Of a stretch of 62,000 nucleotides of DNA, positions 28,712 through 39,874 are shown piece after piece. The translations under genes and the position numbers were made by a program. The stretch lies in assembly GCA_012295275.1 (NCBI GenBank), contig CM022665.1, positions 6,322,901-6,384,900 of the forward strand, in the 5' to 3' direction. Below the pieces are notes generated by a model that saw nothing but the letters and a program-made list of their open reading frames with translations, made no database searches and was not told where the DNA came from. Source of the stretch: Chrysomallon squamiferum. Taxonomy: Eukaryota; Mollusca; Gastropoda; Neomphalida; Peltospiridae. Within the stretch, counting starts at the first letter, position 1. Each line of letters begins with the position of its first letter.

Positions 28712-28795
28712 ATGATTTACTTGCACAATTTACATCTGATACCCCGACTGTTATTTTCAAAGACAGGATTTGCCATAAGAACACTGATTGTGAAA

Positions 28796-29515
28796 ATGTC
28801 AGGAGATGCTCAAACAGGTAAAAAAGCAGCATCTTATAATGTTGTAAATGAGCATGTCAAAGATAACCAGGTGATAGGAATCGGCAGTGGGTCGACTGTA
28901 GTTTTTGCAGTTCAGAGAATAGCGGAACGAGTGAAATCGGAAAAGCTAAATGTAATTTGCATACCAACTTCATTTCAAGCAAAAGAACTAATTGTGAGTA
29001 ATCACCTAACATTGGGAAGTTTGGAAATACATCCACAGATAGACGTGGCTATTGATGGTGCAGATGAAGTTGATGGCGAAGTGAACTGCATCAAAGGCGG
29101 AGGAGGGTGCCTGACACAGGAGAAAATAGTTGCTTCCTGCGCAAAAGATTTTTATATTGTTGCAGATTCGAGCAAGTGTTCTACAAATCTTGGTACAATT
29201 TGGAAGAAAGGAATTCCTATCGAAGTTATACCAATGGCATATAAACCAATTCAGCATAAAATCCAGAAAGAACTTGGAGGAAAAGCTGAACTTCGCATAG
29301 CAAAGATGAAATGTGGTCCTGTTATTACAGACAATGGCAATTTTATACTTGATTGGCAATTTAAATCGGCAGGAAACTGGCAAGAAATAAATTCAAAACT
29401 TGTTAGTATTCCTGGTGTCATTGAAACTGGATTGTTTATAAACATGGCAAAAATGGCCTATTTTGGAAACTCGGATGGAAAGGTTACAGTTCAGAAAGCC
29501 CCGTGGGCTTCATAA
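28796..29515 (+). CDS. RPIA: Ribose-5-phosphate isomerase A, single exon
   Basis: Interconverts ribose 5-phosphate and ribulose 5-phosphate in the non-oxidative pentose phosphate pathway. From the ATG at 28796 ([10 protein letters not shown]) the protein is 239 aa, the usual length of the catalytic core. Family motifs are all present: IGIGSGSTV (phosphate-binding loop), [21 protein letters not shown] with the catalytic Asp residues, [15 protein letters not shown] with the catalytic Glu and conserved Lys, and the C-terminal [14 protein letters not shown]. An in-frame ATG at 28712 would add 28 residues rich in Leu, Ile, Arg and Lys and without acidic residues, resembling a mitochondrial presequence. 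I prefer the 28796 start because family homology begins just after it. There is no intron, unlike every neighbour except short genes. Poly(A) signal AATAAA at 29923-29928. The ORF is intact and appears functional. Confidence 0.96.
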   Translation: MSGDAQTGKKAASYNVVNEHVKDNQVIGIGSGSTVVFAVQRIAERVKSEKLNVICIPTSFQAKELIVSNHLTLGSLEIHPQIDVAIDGADEVDGEVNCIKGGGGCLTQEKIVASCAKDFYIVADSSKCSTNLGTIWKKGIPIEVIPMAYKPIQHKIQKELGGKAELRIAKMKCGPVITDNGNFILDWQFKSAGNWQEINSKLVSIPGVIETGLFINMAKMAYFGNSDGKVTVQKAPWAS

Positions 29516-29922
29516 CATGCAGCAATTATATGAAATGATAAACCATAGTGTATTAATATTAGCTATATTTCTACATATTTAATCTTTTCCAAATTTTTGA
29601 TGCTTTTTTTTTTTTTTTTTAAAACAAACAAACAAAAAACATCAAACTATTTGGCCTTCTATTAGATTTTTGTCATTTTCTTTCTGGTGATGGTCATTAT
29701 TTTATTTATTTTTTTATATACCGTGATAAAAATTAAAATGTATAATTTTTTAAATGATTCAGTAGTACATTTAAAATGTAACATTTGTATTTAGAGAAGC
29801 ATTTTTATAAGTGATACAAATGATTGTAACAAACTATATGATAGATTACAAATATTCTTCACTGAGAATAGTTTTAAAATGTTTATGCAATGATATATAT
29901 GTACTGATGCCTACAAATGACA

Positions 29923-29966
29923 AATAAAAACACCAAACAAAATTTATAGTTTATGCGTTCTTTATT
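29923..29966. terminator. Back-to-back polyadenylation signals of convergent genes
   Basis: AATAAA on the plus strand at 29923-29928 serves RPIA. TTTATT at 29961-29966 is AATAAA on the minus strand and suits the unidentified gene ending its coding region at 30480. The predicted cleavage sites lie within the same few tens of bases, so the two transcripts abut or overlap slightly. Confidence 0.6.
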
Positions 29967-30479
29967 TTAAAAAGCTAAAAAAAAAACAAATTGCACAGTT
30001 GTTATGTATTAAAACATTTAATAGAACAACATGACTTTATTTGTGTATTTTGAATTTTATGACATTTTTAATAACAGGAAATTAAACAAAATCTCGCAAT
30101 CACATTACTCATTTAAATATTGAATCCAAGATAATGAGATAAATAAAAGCTACTAAAGGGCCCACTACCCAGCTAGATGACAAATCTATGCTGGAATAAT
30201 TGTAATGTCTGGCTGCAAGTACAAGAGTCCTTACATAAGCCACTGACTTTGCAAAATAATAATGAAAACGACTTTTAACAATGAGAGGTAACAATGCCAT
30301 TTTAAAATAAAATAAACCAGTAAGTAAAATGTGTATAAATAACAAATAAAAACAATGTTTCTATCGCACAAATGGCAATTTATACAATTAAATCAGTCTT
30401 GATTAATGTTTGAAAATGCATAAAAATCCAACCTCTCACTGTATAGAATTAACACTAATGACGTAAATGTGGTATTACT

Positions 30480-31558
30480 TCAAAAACGTTTTGTCAATCC
30501 CAAGTTCACCTGCAAGAAGAAATTGAATTTATAAAGAGAACTACAAGATTAAAAAAGGTGATATTTTTTTTTTTCTTTTTTCATATAATCTATTTAATTA
30601 CCTTTTAAATGATTTGATTCTATGAAAATATAGGTTATTTAAGAGCATGAAAATTACATGAATGATTGCAAATCCTCTTGTTGTCTTTTTTAGTTTCACT
30701 TACAGAATTATGCAGGATGCCTTTTCCCATGCAAAATTCCCCAGTTGTGATAAGAAACCAATAAAAACTTAAAAGATGTGGTTCATGAACTCATATATGT
30801 TTTTCTCGGATGCTTGCCACAATTTATTTGTTTGATGGCAGAATGTAAATTTTTTTTTCAAAATGTCACAAAATGTCTCATGTTTAAAGATTACAGGCCC
30901 GTTCAAATGGTTAATAAAGTAAAATATCGTGGGCTCCTTAAAATTATTATAATAAAGAAAATGTTTCTTTCTACTTACATTACAACACAAAGAGAACAGT
31001 TTGATCCACATTTTTCATCAAAAATAATAGATGCAATACGTTTCATTATTTTGGATGGTTATTCCATTGGAAAATCTTTCTTAACTGAGCAACAAGAACA
31101 GCACAGCTAAACAAATACATGAAATTAAAATAATAATAATAATTAAACTATTGTACTGTGAATAAGCTGAACTGCATTAACATCAGGACTTTTTTGTTAT
31201 TACTTTAAAAAATTTCATCTATTCATTTGATTGCTTACAATATAATTTATAACTCAAATTATGTCTTACTTAAATATCAAGTATAATTTATTTAATTAAA
31301 TTTTGGATGTGTTTTACTTTTATTTTATACATTCTTTTCATTTGCAGCACTTGAGTAATATTATTTTTTTGCTATTATGTAATTCTTTTCAAGACACTTA
31401 ATTTTGCCAAATTCTTTTGATACTTTATAAATATTTATTACTTCTAGAAGACACGTAATTTGCTTTAAATGTTAAAGGAATAAAATATTTGAATAAAGGA
31501 CATCATATCTGGGGCCAGATTAAAATACTTATTCTGAATTTTTTATATACTAGGTTTT

Positions 31559-31608
<50 letters not shown>

Positions 31609-32531
31609 CTATTGTTTTTTAAATATTTATCTTTGTGTCTGTTATATAGGATTATACAAAGCATTTACCTTACAGCACAACGCACAAAAACTGCATTTGC
31701 CAGGTCTGTAAAGTGAAATGAAATATGGGGTACTAAGCAACTACCATAATTAAAACGTATCAAACCTGAAATTATTTTCAGTATATAAAAATAATAGGAA
31801 TAAACATGCAGAATAGTCATATTTTGTCTGGGAGGGGTGATAAACTGTAAATTAATATATACAACTGTTATTTTATATATAATTATAAACAATAATTAAT
31901 AAATAAAAATTAAACCTCTGAATGATCTTTTACAAATTTATTCAATTCTTCACCCTGAACAGTTGTATTTACACTTACAAATATAGTATTGTTTAAATCT
32001 GTATTTTAGAGAACTGATTTGGGATTCTCAAAAATAACTAAACCTAAATCTCAAGATTAGAAATAATATATTGCAAGTAACTTCTTACACTTCTTGAGAT
32101 GGTGGTAAAGTCAGTGATGCACATGGAGTTGAAAATCTTCTTTTCTCATCAAATTTATTGCCACTACTGGTAACTGGTTTGATTTCAGCAAATGGTTCCT
32201 CTTTTATGACTTTACCACTTTCAGGAGGCGATTTCTTTATTTCACTCTTGTCCAACTGACTTTCTGCTTTTGATGAACTTTCCTTTTCAAAACTTTCTGC
32301 TTTTGATGAACTTTCCTTTTCAAAACTTCCTGCTTTTGATGAATTTTCCTTTTCAAAACTTTCTGCTTTTGATGAATTTTCCTTTTCGAAACTTTCTGCT
32401 TTTGATGAATTTTCCTTTTCCAGTTTATCGTTTGTCACAGCTTTTCTACTCTTCCTGTTTAAAGGACTTGCATCAGTTTCTAAATTATTCGCATCTGTAA
32501 TTGGCTGAGCAACGTCATCGTTGTCTGCCAT
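30480..32531 (-). CDS. Unidentified acidic/charged protein with 11-residue repeats and Cys-rich tail
   Basis: Exon 1 is 32531-32089, starting MADNDDVAQPITDAN, with donor GTAAGA. Two short downstream exons join in phase: 31705-31669 (acceptor TTTACAG, donor GTAAAT), encoding PGKCSFCALCCK, and 30509-30480 (acceptor TTGCAG), encoding VNLGLTKRF and a stop. The model gives 169 aa. The middle carries about five copies of an 11-residue unit (KENSSKAESFE and variants) encoded by a 33-bp tandem repeat at about 32265-32425. The part after it (RRFSTPCASLTLPPSQE) is not repetitive. Two CxxC-like pairs in the tail could bind metal. I do not recognise the family. Exon 1 is well supported by its start, long frame and donor; the two small exons are inferred from splice sites and phase, and others could be missing. 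A minus-strand poly(A) signal at 29961-29966 would give a 3' UTR of about 530 bases. Confidence 0.5.
32265..32425 (-). repeat. 33-bp coding tandem repeat (11-residue unit)
   Basis: About five head-to-tail copies of a 33-bp unit (for example ctttctgcttttgatgaa on the plus strand), differing by a few substitutions such as K/S and E/G codon changes. Unit length is a multiple of three, so copy-number changes keep the reading frame. Confidence 0.9.
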
Positions 32532-33306
32532 TTCTTATAATGTGCATCATTATTATTTTTTGTATTAATTCCCCTGCACTTCAAATCTGGCAAATGAATG
32601 GTTCGACTTAGTTACTACATCCAAAACTGATAACCATTATGATCGCAACATCTTTTTAACATATGGCAAATAGTAACGTTATAACACAACGGATTTAAAA
32701 ACAATAATTAAATATATATATAAAGTTTGAGTTCCTAATGATTAGCTAACGACTTTAATGTAACTAATGAACATGCCATAAAAAAGAAAGTTAGAAGAAA
32801 AAAAACAATAAAAAAAAAAAAAGAGAAAAAAGTCCTTAATTTTTCTCCCCCCCGAAATATTAATCGTTGGTGAAAAATCAAAATGAAGATGTAGAGTTAC
32901 CTATCTTGCCGGAACACAAGGCCCAAAGGGGGTATATGCTGTATATTCAATTACAATTTACACGAATAATATTCTTGGATGTACATATTTTGCATCACAA
33001 ACTCTCAGTTGTCTTCTATAAAAAAAACATATCTTCAGCAACAATGCACGCACCAACAATTAAGAATCAATACCAAAAATACACAAACAACCACAAAAAC
33101 AAAACAAGAGCTATAATATTTTTTTTATTTGGCAATTATTATTTTTAGGACCATCAAGTATCATAAACAATTTTCTGTAACAATTTCCATATCTTTGTAT
33201 ACAATAATTTCACATCATTGAACTATCTGAAAAATGTACAATTATTACAACCAATTATTCATAACATAAAACAGTTATATTGTTCATAATTATATCATTC
33301 TGTTAA

Positions 33307-36300
33307 TCAGTAACCAAACTTTTCATTTAAATGTGTTTTGCCATCTCCAGATTGACCTGAAATAAATAAAATATAGTAGAACAGTCAGGCTATAGAAATG
33401 ATTAAATTATTGATTTGCAATATCTTTAATGAATTACGATTATATTAAAATAAAATTATTTTTCATATTTTTATTCATCGTTTTTTTTTCCTAATAAACA
33501 TGAAGTAGAAAAAATGATTATATTTACAGCTAATTGTAAAACAATTCAAATGATGAATTAAAGCAATTAGAATTCTTTGAATGCCATAATATTTTAAGAA
33601 AATGTTTATTTGTTGTTTTAAGTTATATATTAATAATACCTTTTGGAGGCAACCAGACTGCGTAATCTGGATCAGATGCATCATAATCAACACTCAATTC
33701 ATCTGACTTTGACTTTTTTGTCTGAAAATAATTAAAATAGTTAAAAATTATTATTATTTCATATCTTAATGAATTAATTTGTATTCCAGTAACACACACA
33801 CAAAAAAGAAGGTTTTAATTAATAACTTTTCCCACCAAATTTTATTTCTAGAATCATTTGTTTATATTCCAGAACAATTTATTTCATTTATTTATTACTC
33901 AAGATAACCAACATATAATAACTGTCTGTAGCATTTGAAAAAAGTTATTTAAATATGTACACAGTAAAATCCATTTAAAATGACAGAACTGCTAATCCTT
34001 TTATGTTTTTTTTTGTGTTTTTTTAATTTATGTGATATTCAGTATATCTGGATATCTTCATGAAATTTGTTTGTTTATTTTAACAATATATATATAATCA
34101 ATTAGCACATAAATATATTTATTTGGTTTTTTTTTGTAAAATGACTAAATAAAATTTTGCAGGGGGGAAAAAGAATTAAAAATTAAACATATTTACTTAC
34201 AACAGATTTAGTGGTGAGATCATTAGAACTTCTTTTTGTGGGTTTTTTGCTAAGTGCAACATCCATATTGATATCTGTAATTTGAAATAAAATCATAAAA
34301 AAATTAATTATTGCAGATGTTTTAAAAATTGAGGAACGTTTTGAATCTTCTTTATTTTCTCTTTATAATTCACTTGATCTTTACCATTAAAACATTCATT
34401 CATATTCACATAACCATTCAAATTTCCAACAGTCTGAATATTTCAACAGCCAGTTATTGGCTAAGTCCACTGCAAAATAACTATTTTTATTCTTCCTTGG
34501 AAGTTAAATGAGTTTGGAATAAGAAGGAAGGAGAGGTCAGGTTGACCCATCCAGAAATGTAAGCTTAAATAAACTAGCATTTTTTCCCAGGTTAATCTAT
34601 ATATATATATATATATATACAGTGGTATCTTGACTTGCGAGTTTAATTCATTCTGTGACCTAGCTCATATCTCAGAATGCTCGTATGTCAAATCAATTTT
34701 CCCAAATGAAATTAACTGATATACCATTAATTATTTCCAGCCACCCAAAAACCACCCCAATTTTTTGTAACTTGTTTTTAAATAAGAAAAATATATGTAT
34801 AAATGACAAATATTGTGTAAAAAACAAAATAAAAAAATGTTAAGAAATAAATTGGTTTTGTAAAGTGTATAGGGTTAGGGTTTCTCCATCTTTTCATGGA
34901 CAGAGGTCCACAGCTTAGAAATTATTTTAACACCTTTGGCTGAAGTTATAGCCTTTATTGACTCCTTCTGCTTCAGTATGGTACATATTGTAAAAGTACT
35001 ATGCTTGTACTGGCTAGCCATGTTGACTACACGCACACCTCATTCATGTTTTTCTATGATTTCATGCTTTAATTCAGTGGACATCATCCGCTTCTTCTTC
35101 TCAGAACTGTCCTTTGCACTCACTTGCTTAGGATCCATGGAATTTTTGCTAAATACTGCACAAAACATGAGCACAACACAACAGATGCTTCCACAGCGAG
35201 GTAACCATGTGAAGCAAACGAGTGAGATGCAGGATGCTTGGTGGATGTTATGTTGTGTTGTTCAGTGCACCAACTAGCAGCAGCATATCTGAAGCTCACT
35301 CATAAGTCAGATTTTGGCTCGCAACTCAAAGCAAAAAATCGACCAGGCAACTGCTCATAACTTGGAACTCATAAGTTGGAACACTTGTAAGTCAAGGTAC
35401 CACTGTATAATGTATCTAGATTTTAATTAGAACTGTGCAGCTCAGATGTCCAAAGTCTATGTGCTAAAACACCAACATTTCAGTAAATATAAGACTATCA
35501 TCTACAGTATGTCACCAGTATACATGGTCACAGAATACAATCTTAGTCTTGTCATCTGCAGTCCTTCTAAATAAAACAGTTAAAAAGGGGTTTGGCAGTT
35601 GATGTCTAAATACAAAAAAGGTACAAGTTTTCGTAAGATTCTGCATTAGTTGGTAACATTCTGGATGACCAGTGACTGAAAAAAACACAAAGTGTACAAA
35701 GTCTGAAAAACTCAAAGGTTCTGCAGGATTCAGTGGAAAATCTTGGGTTTTGTGGAAGATGAAACAAAATACCTTTTGTAAGCAAATTAAAGATACTTTT
35801 AAAATGACTAATTACAGTATTTGAATGCTGCAAAAAAACTATACCCAAACAGTGGTAGTTAAAGAATGTAAAGACCATCCCAAAGATGGAAGAGAAACCC
35901 TATAGGGGCAGAGGTCTCTTTAACTGTACACTAAATAAAAATTATCTGGTTTCAGGTGAAAAAAATATAACTGTACATATTTCTGCAAAATGAATTTTAT
36001 AACTAAATTATTACACAATCTTCCAAAACTGTAGAAGTATTAGTAATGTTAAAAAAATGACTTTTACATTATCAAGCTATACCTGGAGAAGGTTGACTAG
36101 GTCCTTTTATTTTTGTCTCTGTCTGTTTTTGTGTTATCTTTTCACAGTCAGCCACTTTATCTGGAATTGATTCATGAAGTTTGTCATCTGATGTCTGTGG
36201 ATCTTTCTTTTCTTTGACTGAAGATTTTTTATCTCTCTGTTCTTCATCCTCTTCTTCCTCCTCCTCATCGTCACTGTCATCCTCCTCTGGTTTACTGTCC

Positions 36301-39300
36301 ACAGGCTAGAACAAACATATTGAAACCTATTACAAATATGAATCTGTTTCTTAAATTATGTAAAAAGAGGAAGGTGTCAATCAATCTGATCAAGTATGAA
36401 ATATTTATATATTAAATGACTGTAATTCTTTAATTATGAAATAATAATTAATTAACTGGCTGGACTGATGCCAGGTATGTCTTGGAGTCAAATCAATCCT
36501 CCTCTCAGTCCCAGACCAAAATCAACTTGACCCGTTTAACATTATTCACACCAATCCGATATAATAACTAAAATCCAGAATTAGTAACTGATTTAATGAT
36601 GGCTCTAATATACCATTGTTAACATTATAGTATAATCATAACAAGAACTAATGCAGATGTTCCATCTGTACCTGAACTACAAATTTCTTCAAATTTGTTT
36701 TATGTATTTTCATTCTTCCCACTAATGCTGGATTTGGTTGAACTACTGTTTTACTTTGTAATGTGGGTCTGGAATAACAACAAAGAGTAAAATATGTTAG
36801 TTGTAAACAAAACAAACCATAATATCTGAAAATTATTGGAAGAAAGAATTACTGATTGCAATTAGAAAATTTATAGCGTTTGTTAATCACAAGGAAGAAA
36901 CCAATATTTGTTGACAAGGAGATGAAAACAAATATAATATAGTCCTTCATTTAAAATTGACATCAAATACAGAAAAACATGTAATAAAATATTGTACAAA
37001 ACCAACAATATCTCATTCTTTGCTAGGTACTAATGTGTAATTAATTCAAAGAAAAATTAAATTTGTGATAATTCTGTGATGCACACTGTAACAGTTAAAC
37101 AACCTCCCATAAATGATTTCCCTCTACAGAACATGCATATCTTTAATTTGATGGAGGCCAATCATTAATTCTAACAGATGTCTTTTAACTGTGTTTTGAA
37201 AGAGGTCTTCTGCATCAAACAAACATGAAATCCGTCAATGTTATTACGAACTAACTTAATGATTTCTGGTAACGTAGCAGGTTTTGCAATATTAACCAAA
37301 CTCCTCAGTCTCATTTCATCTTTTTTTAGCTCAATAAGCTGACATTTCAGATTCATTCGAGTTTTAGTGTCCATGACACCACACTTAATGGCTGACATGT
37401 AAGCATCTAGAGCATCCTCTTCTTCATTTTCAAACACAGTAGCATCTGTAAGGACAAAGATATTCTAGAAATAATTTTACTTGCAAAGACAATCATAGTA
37501 CTTGCTGACTTACTAAGATCTTCATATTTAAAATAACACCATCTTTTAAATGTGGTTCTTCTAACTAATAAACTATAGTCATGTAAATCCATTAGCCATT
37601 TAGAGATTTATAACACAAAGCTCTAACAAATATTGAATATAATTTGAATTAAAATGAAAGCAATCACTCAGTTGCAATCTTCACAGCATTCAGTACTTCT
37701 GAACACAAATGCAGGGGTTGGATAAGGAACAGCATTAAATAAACCTCTTTATGGCAAAACTGAAACATTTCTTTTCTTCTGTTATGGTATAAATACATAA
37801 ATGACCGTATATCTTTATTTTTTGTTCATATACATCTAATCAAAAACATATCTACCTTCTTTTGCTTGTGCTAATTTGTTTTCAATTTCCTCTATCTGGT
37901 TAGAAACATCCTTGTGTTTTTCAAGCTGAGAAAAATAAAGGTAACAGATATAAAAACACTTCCATTATGAGAACAGTTCAATTTAAATTGTCTTTTGCAA
38001 TTAAATTTAAATAATTCTTAACTGAAAGCAGTTTATCATTTTTTGTGAATGTAAAACAAAATGATTAAGATTTACAAGAGATTCGTATGTTTCCGTTTTG
38101 TTTTCTGCCTTTCCCATTTTTTTCATTCGCAAAATTCTTTTTTTCTCTATGGTCCCAGTGCGGTCCAGAAATGTGTCTTCATCACTGTCATAGAAATCAT
38201 CGTCTTCCCAGTTTTTTCCCTTCCTCTCTCTGCTCTCTGAAAAAAAAAATATATATAAAATAATAATAAACATTTTAAATATATTTATTTTTGTATTATG
38301 TATTTATAATACAATTCCACACAAATGCTGCACTATAGCTATTTTTCACTAGGTCAGTATTATTTCAACTGTCCTAGTGTTGCTTTTATAATTATAATTC
38401 ATAGAAATTAATTTACCAACTGCTGGTAAAATATTAAATAATGTGAAATATCTTTCTTAAAATAATTTTAAGTTTTTTTTTTTTGTTTTTTTTTTAACTT
38501 TTTTAACTCTTTTTTTTATATATATATATTCTAGGAAATAATGTAAACAGCCTTACCATGTTTTGATGCTCTGAGCACTCCTAACTTGTCAAGGATTCTG
38601 CAAGCCTCAAGTGCACACTGAACTACAGCATCTTTTCTCTTTCCTGAAACAATAGCCTCAGCAACAATTGGTTCACCAGTTGGACTATCCACAGGAAGTC
38701 TAAGATAGAAAAGATAAATGATTAATAAATTTCAAACAAAATTTAGCAGATTTATCAGCAGGTTATAATGAGGTACTGATCAGTATATCTTTATCAGGAG
38801 AGAATGAACACTATCTGTTTAACAGTAAATCATTAATGAACAGAAAGATAAGGGTCATTCCGTGTCAAATCACCCAATGGTTTAAACCCGACCGTCTCAG
38901 ATTTTTATGAAACTTGGTATACTTGTTGACTGGGATCCCACAGCACCAAATCTGAAATTTTAGCTCAATCAGACCAGTGGTGTGGGAGATACGGCCCACC
39001 AAAAATGGGGGTGACCACCAACCTTAGAACCCTCATATCTTAGAAACTACTGGGCCAATCTTCATAAAATTGGTATTGTTAGAAAGGCAAAATGACAAGG
39101 ATTCCAAATTTGCCATTTTTGTTTAGTTTGCAAAATATTGGAGTACCTTGACCTTTTGACCTTTGCTATGACCTTGAAATTGACCATGTGGATCACGTGA
39201 TCTTGAGATGACCTTTATTGAAATTTAATCTCCCACATATTAACTAAAACATATAAAAGTTTCCTGGGTGTAATATTTTTTGTTTAGCCACAATATAGAT

Positions 39301-39822
39301 TTAAAAAATGCACATATATGAAAATAACACCTTTTCAGCCATTAACATCTGATTAACTAAAACCTGAATGATCAATTCTGGATGCTAGGAATCACCATCT
39401 CTCTTTTTTTGGGGGGGTGATTTGACACGGAATGACCCATAAGTAAAAATTTAATATGCAATAAAACAAGTATGATGTTACCAACTGCAGTCAAATAAAG
39501 TAAAACAGAAATAGACTGATTCAATTTTTTTTAAAAAACACCCTTCTAATTAAGGAAACTACTGTACAAAAATGTCCAGTACTTACTCAACTGTGCACTT
39601 ATGTTTTCCAATGGCTGCTTCCACAAACTGATAGTCTGGAAGATCATAACCTGTAGAACAATAATGAGAAAAAAACAATATTACAAACTGATTATAAAAG
39701 TATCTTAAATTTCAAGTTATATAAATTCCTTATTTAGATAGCAGTGGATGGTTTACAGTTTTCAACATTCTAACATTAAAACACATTGTAGAAAATGTAT
39801 TTAGGTTATTTCTAAAATACAA

Positions 39823-39874
<52 letters not shown>

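Noticed and set aside
29006-29383. 125-residue minus-strand ORF
   Set aside because: Antisense shadow of the RPIA coding exon.
30109-30345. 78-residue minus-strand ORF with hydrophobic ends
   Set aside because: It lies in the predicted 3' UTR of the unidentified gene, has no recognisable similarity and no splice support. Leu/Ile/Phe-rich text is expected from AT-rich DNA.
30778-31110. 110-residue plus-strand ORF
   Set aside because: It is opposite an intron of the minus-strand gene, has no family resemblance, and the overlapping minus frame is equally open. Treated as chance.
32265-32425. Regular direct repeats considered as a CRISPR-like array
   Set aside because: The units are contiguous, without spacers, and lie in a coding frame of an animal gene.
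32270-32500. Plus-strand ORF with a repeated MNFPFQNFLLL unit
   Set aside because: Antisense reading of the 33-bp repeat; the minus frame has the proper start, longer frame and splice donor.
34936-35277. 113-residue plus-strand ORF
   Set aside because: It is the antisense shadow of the Tigger transposase fragment.
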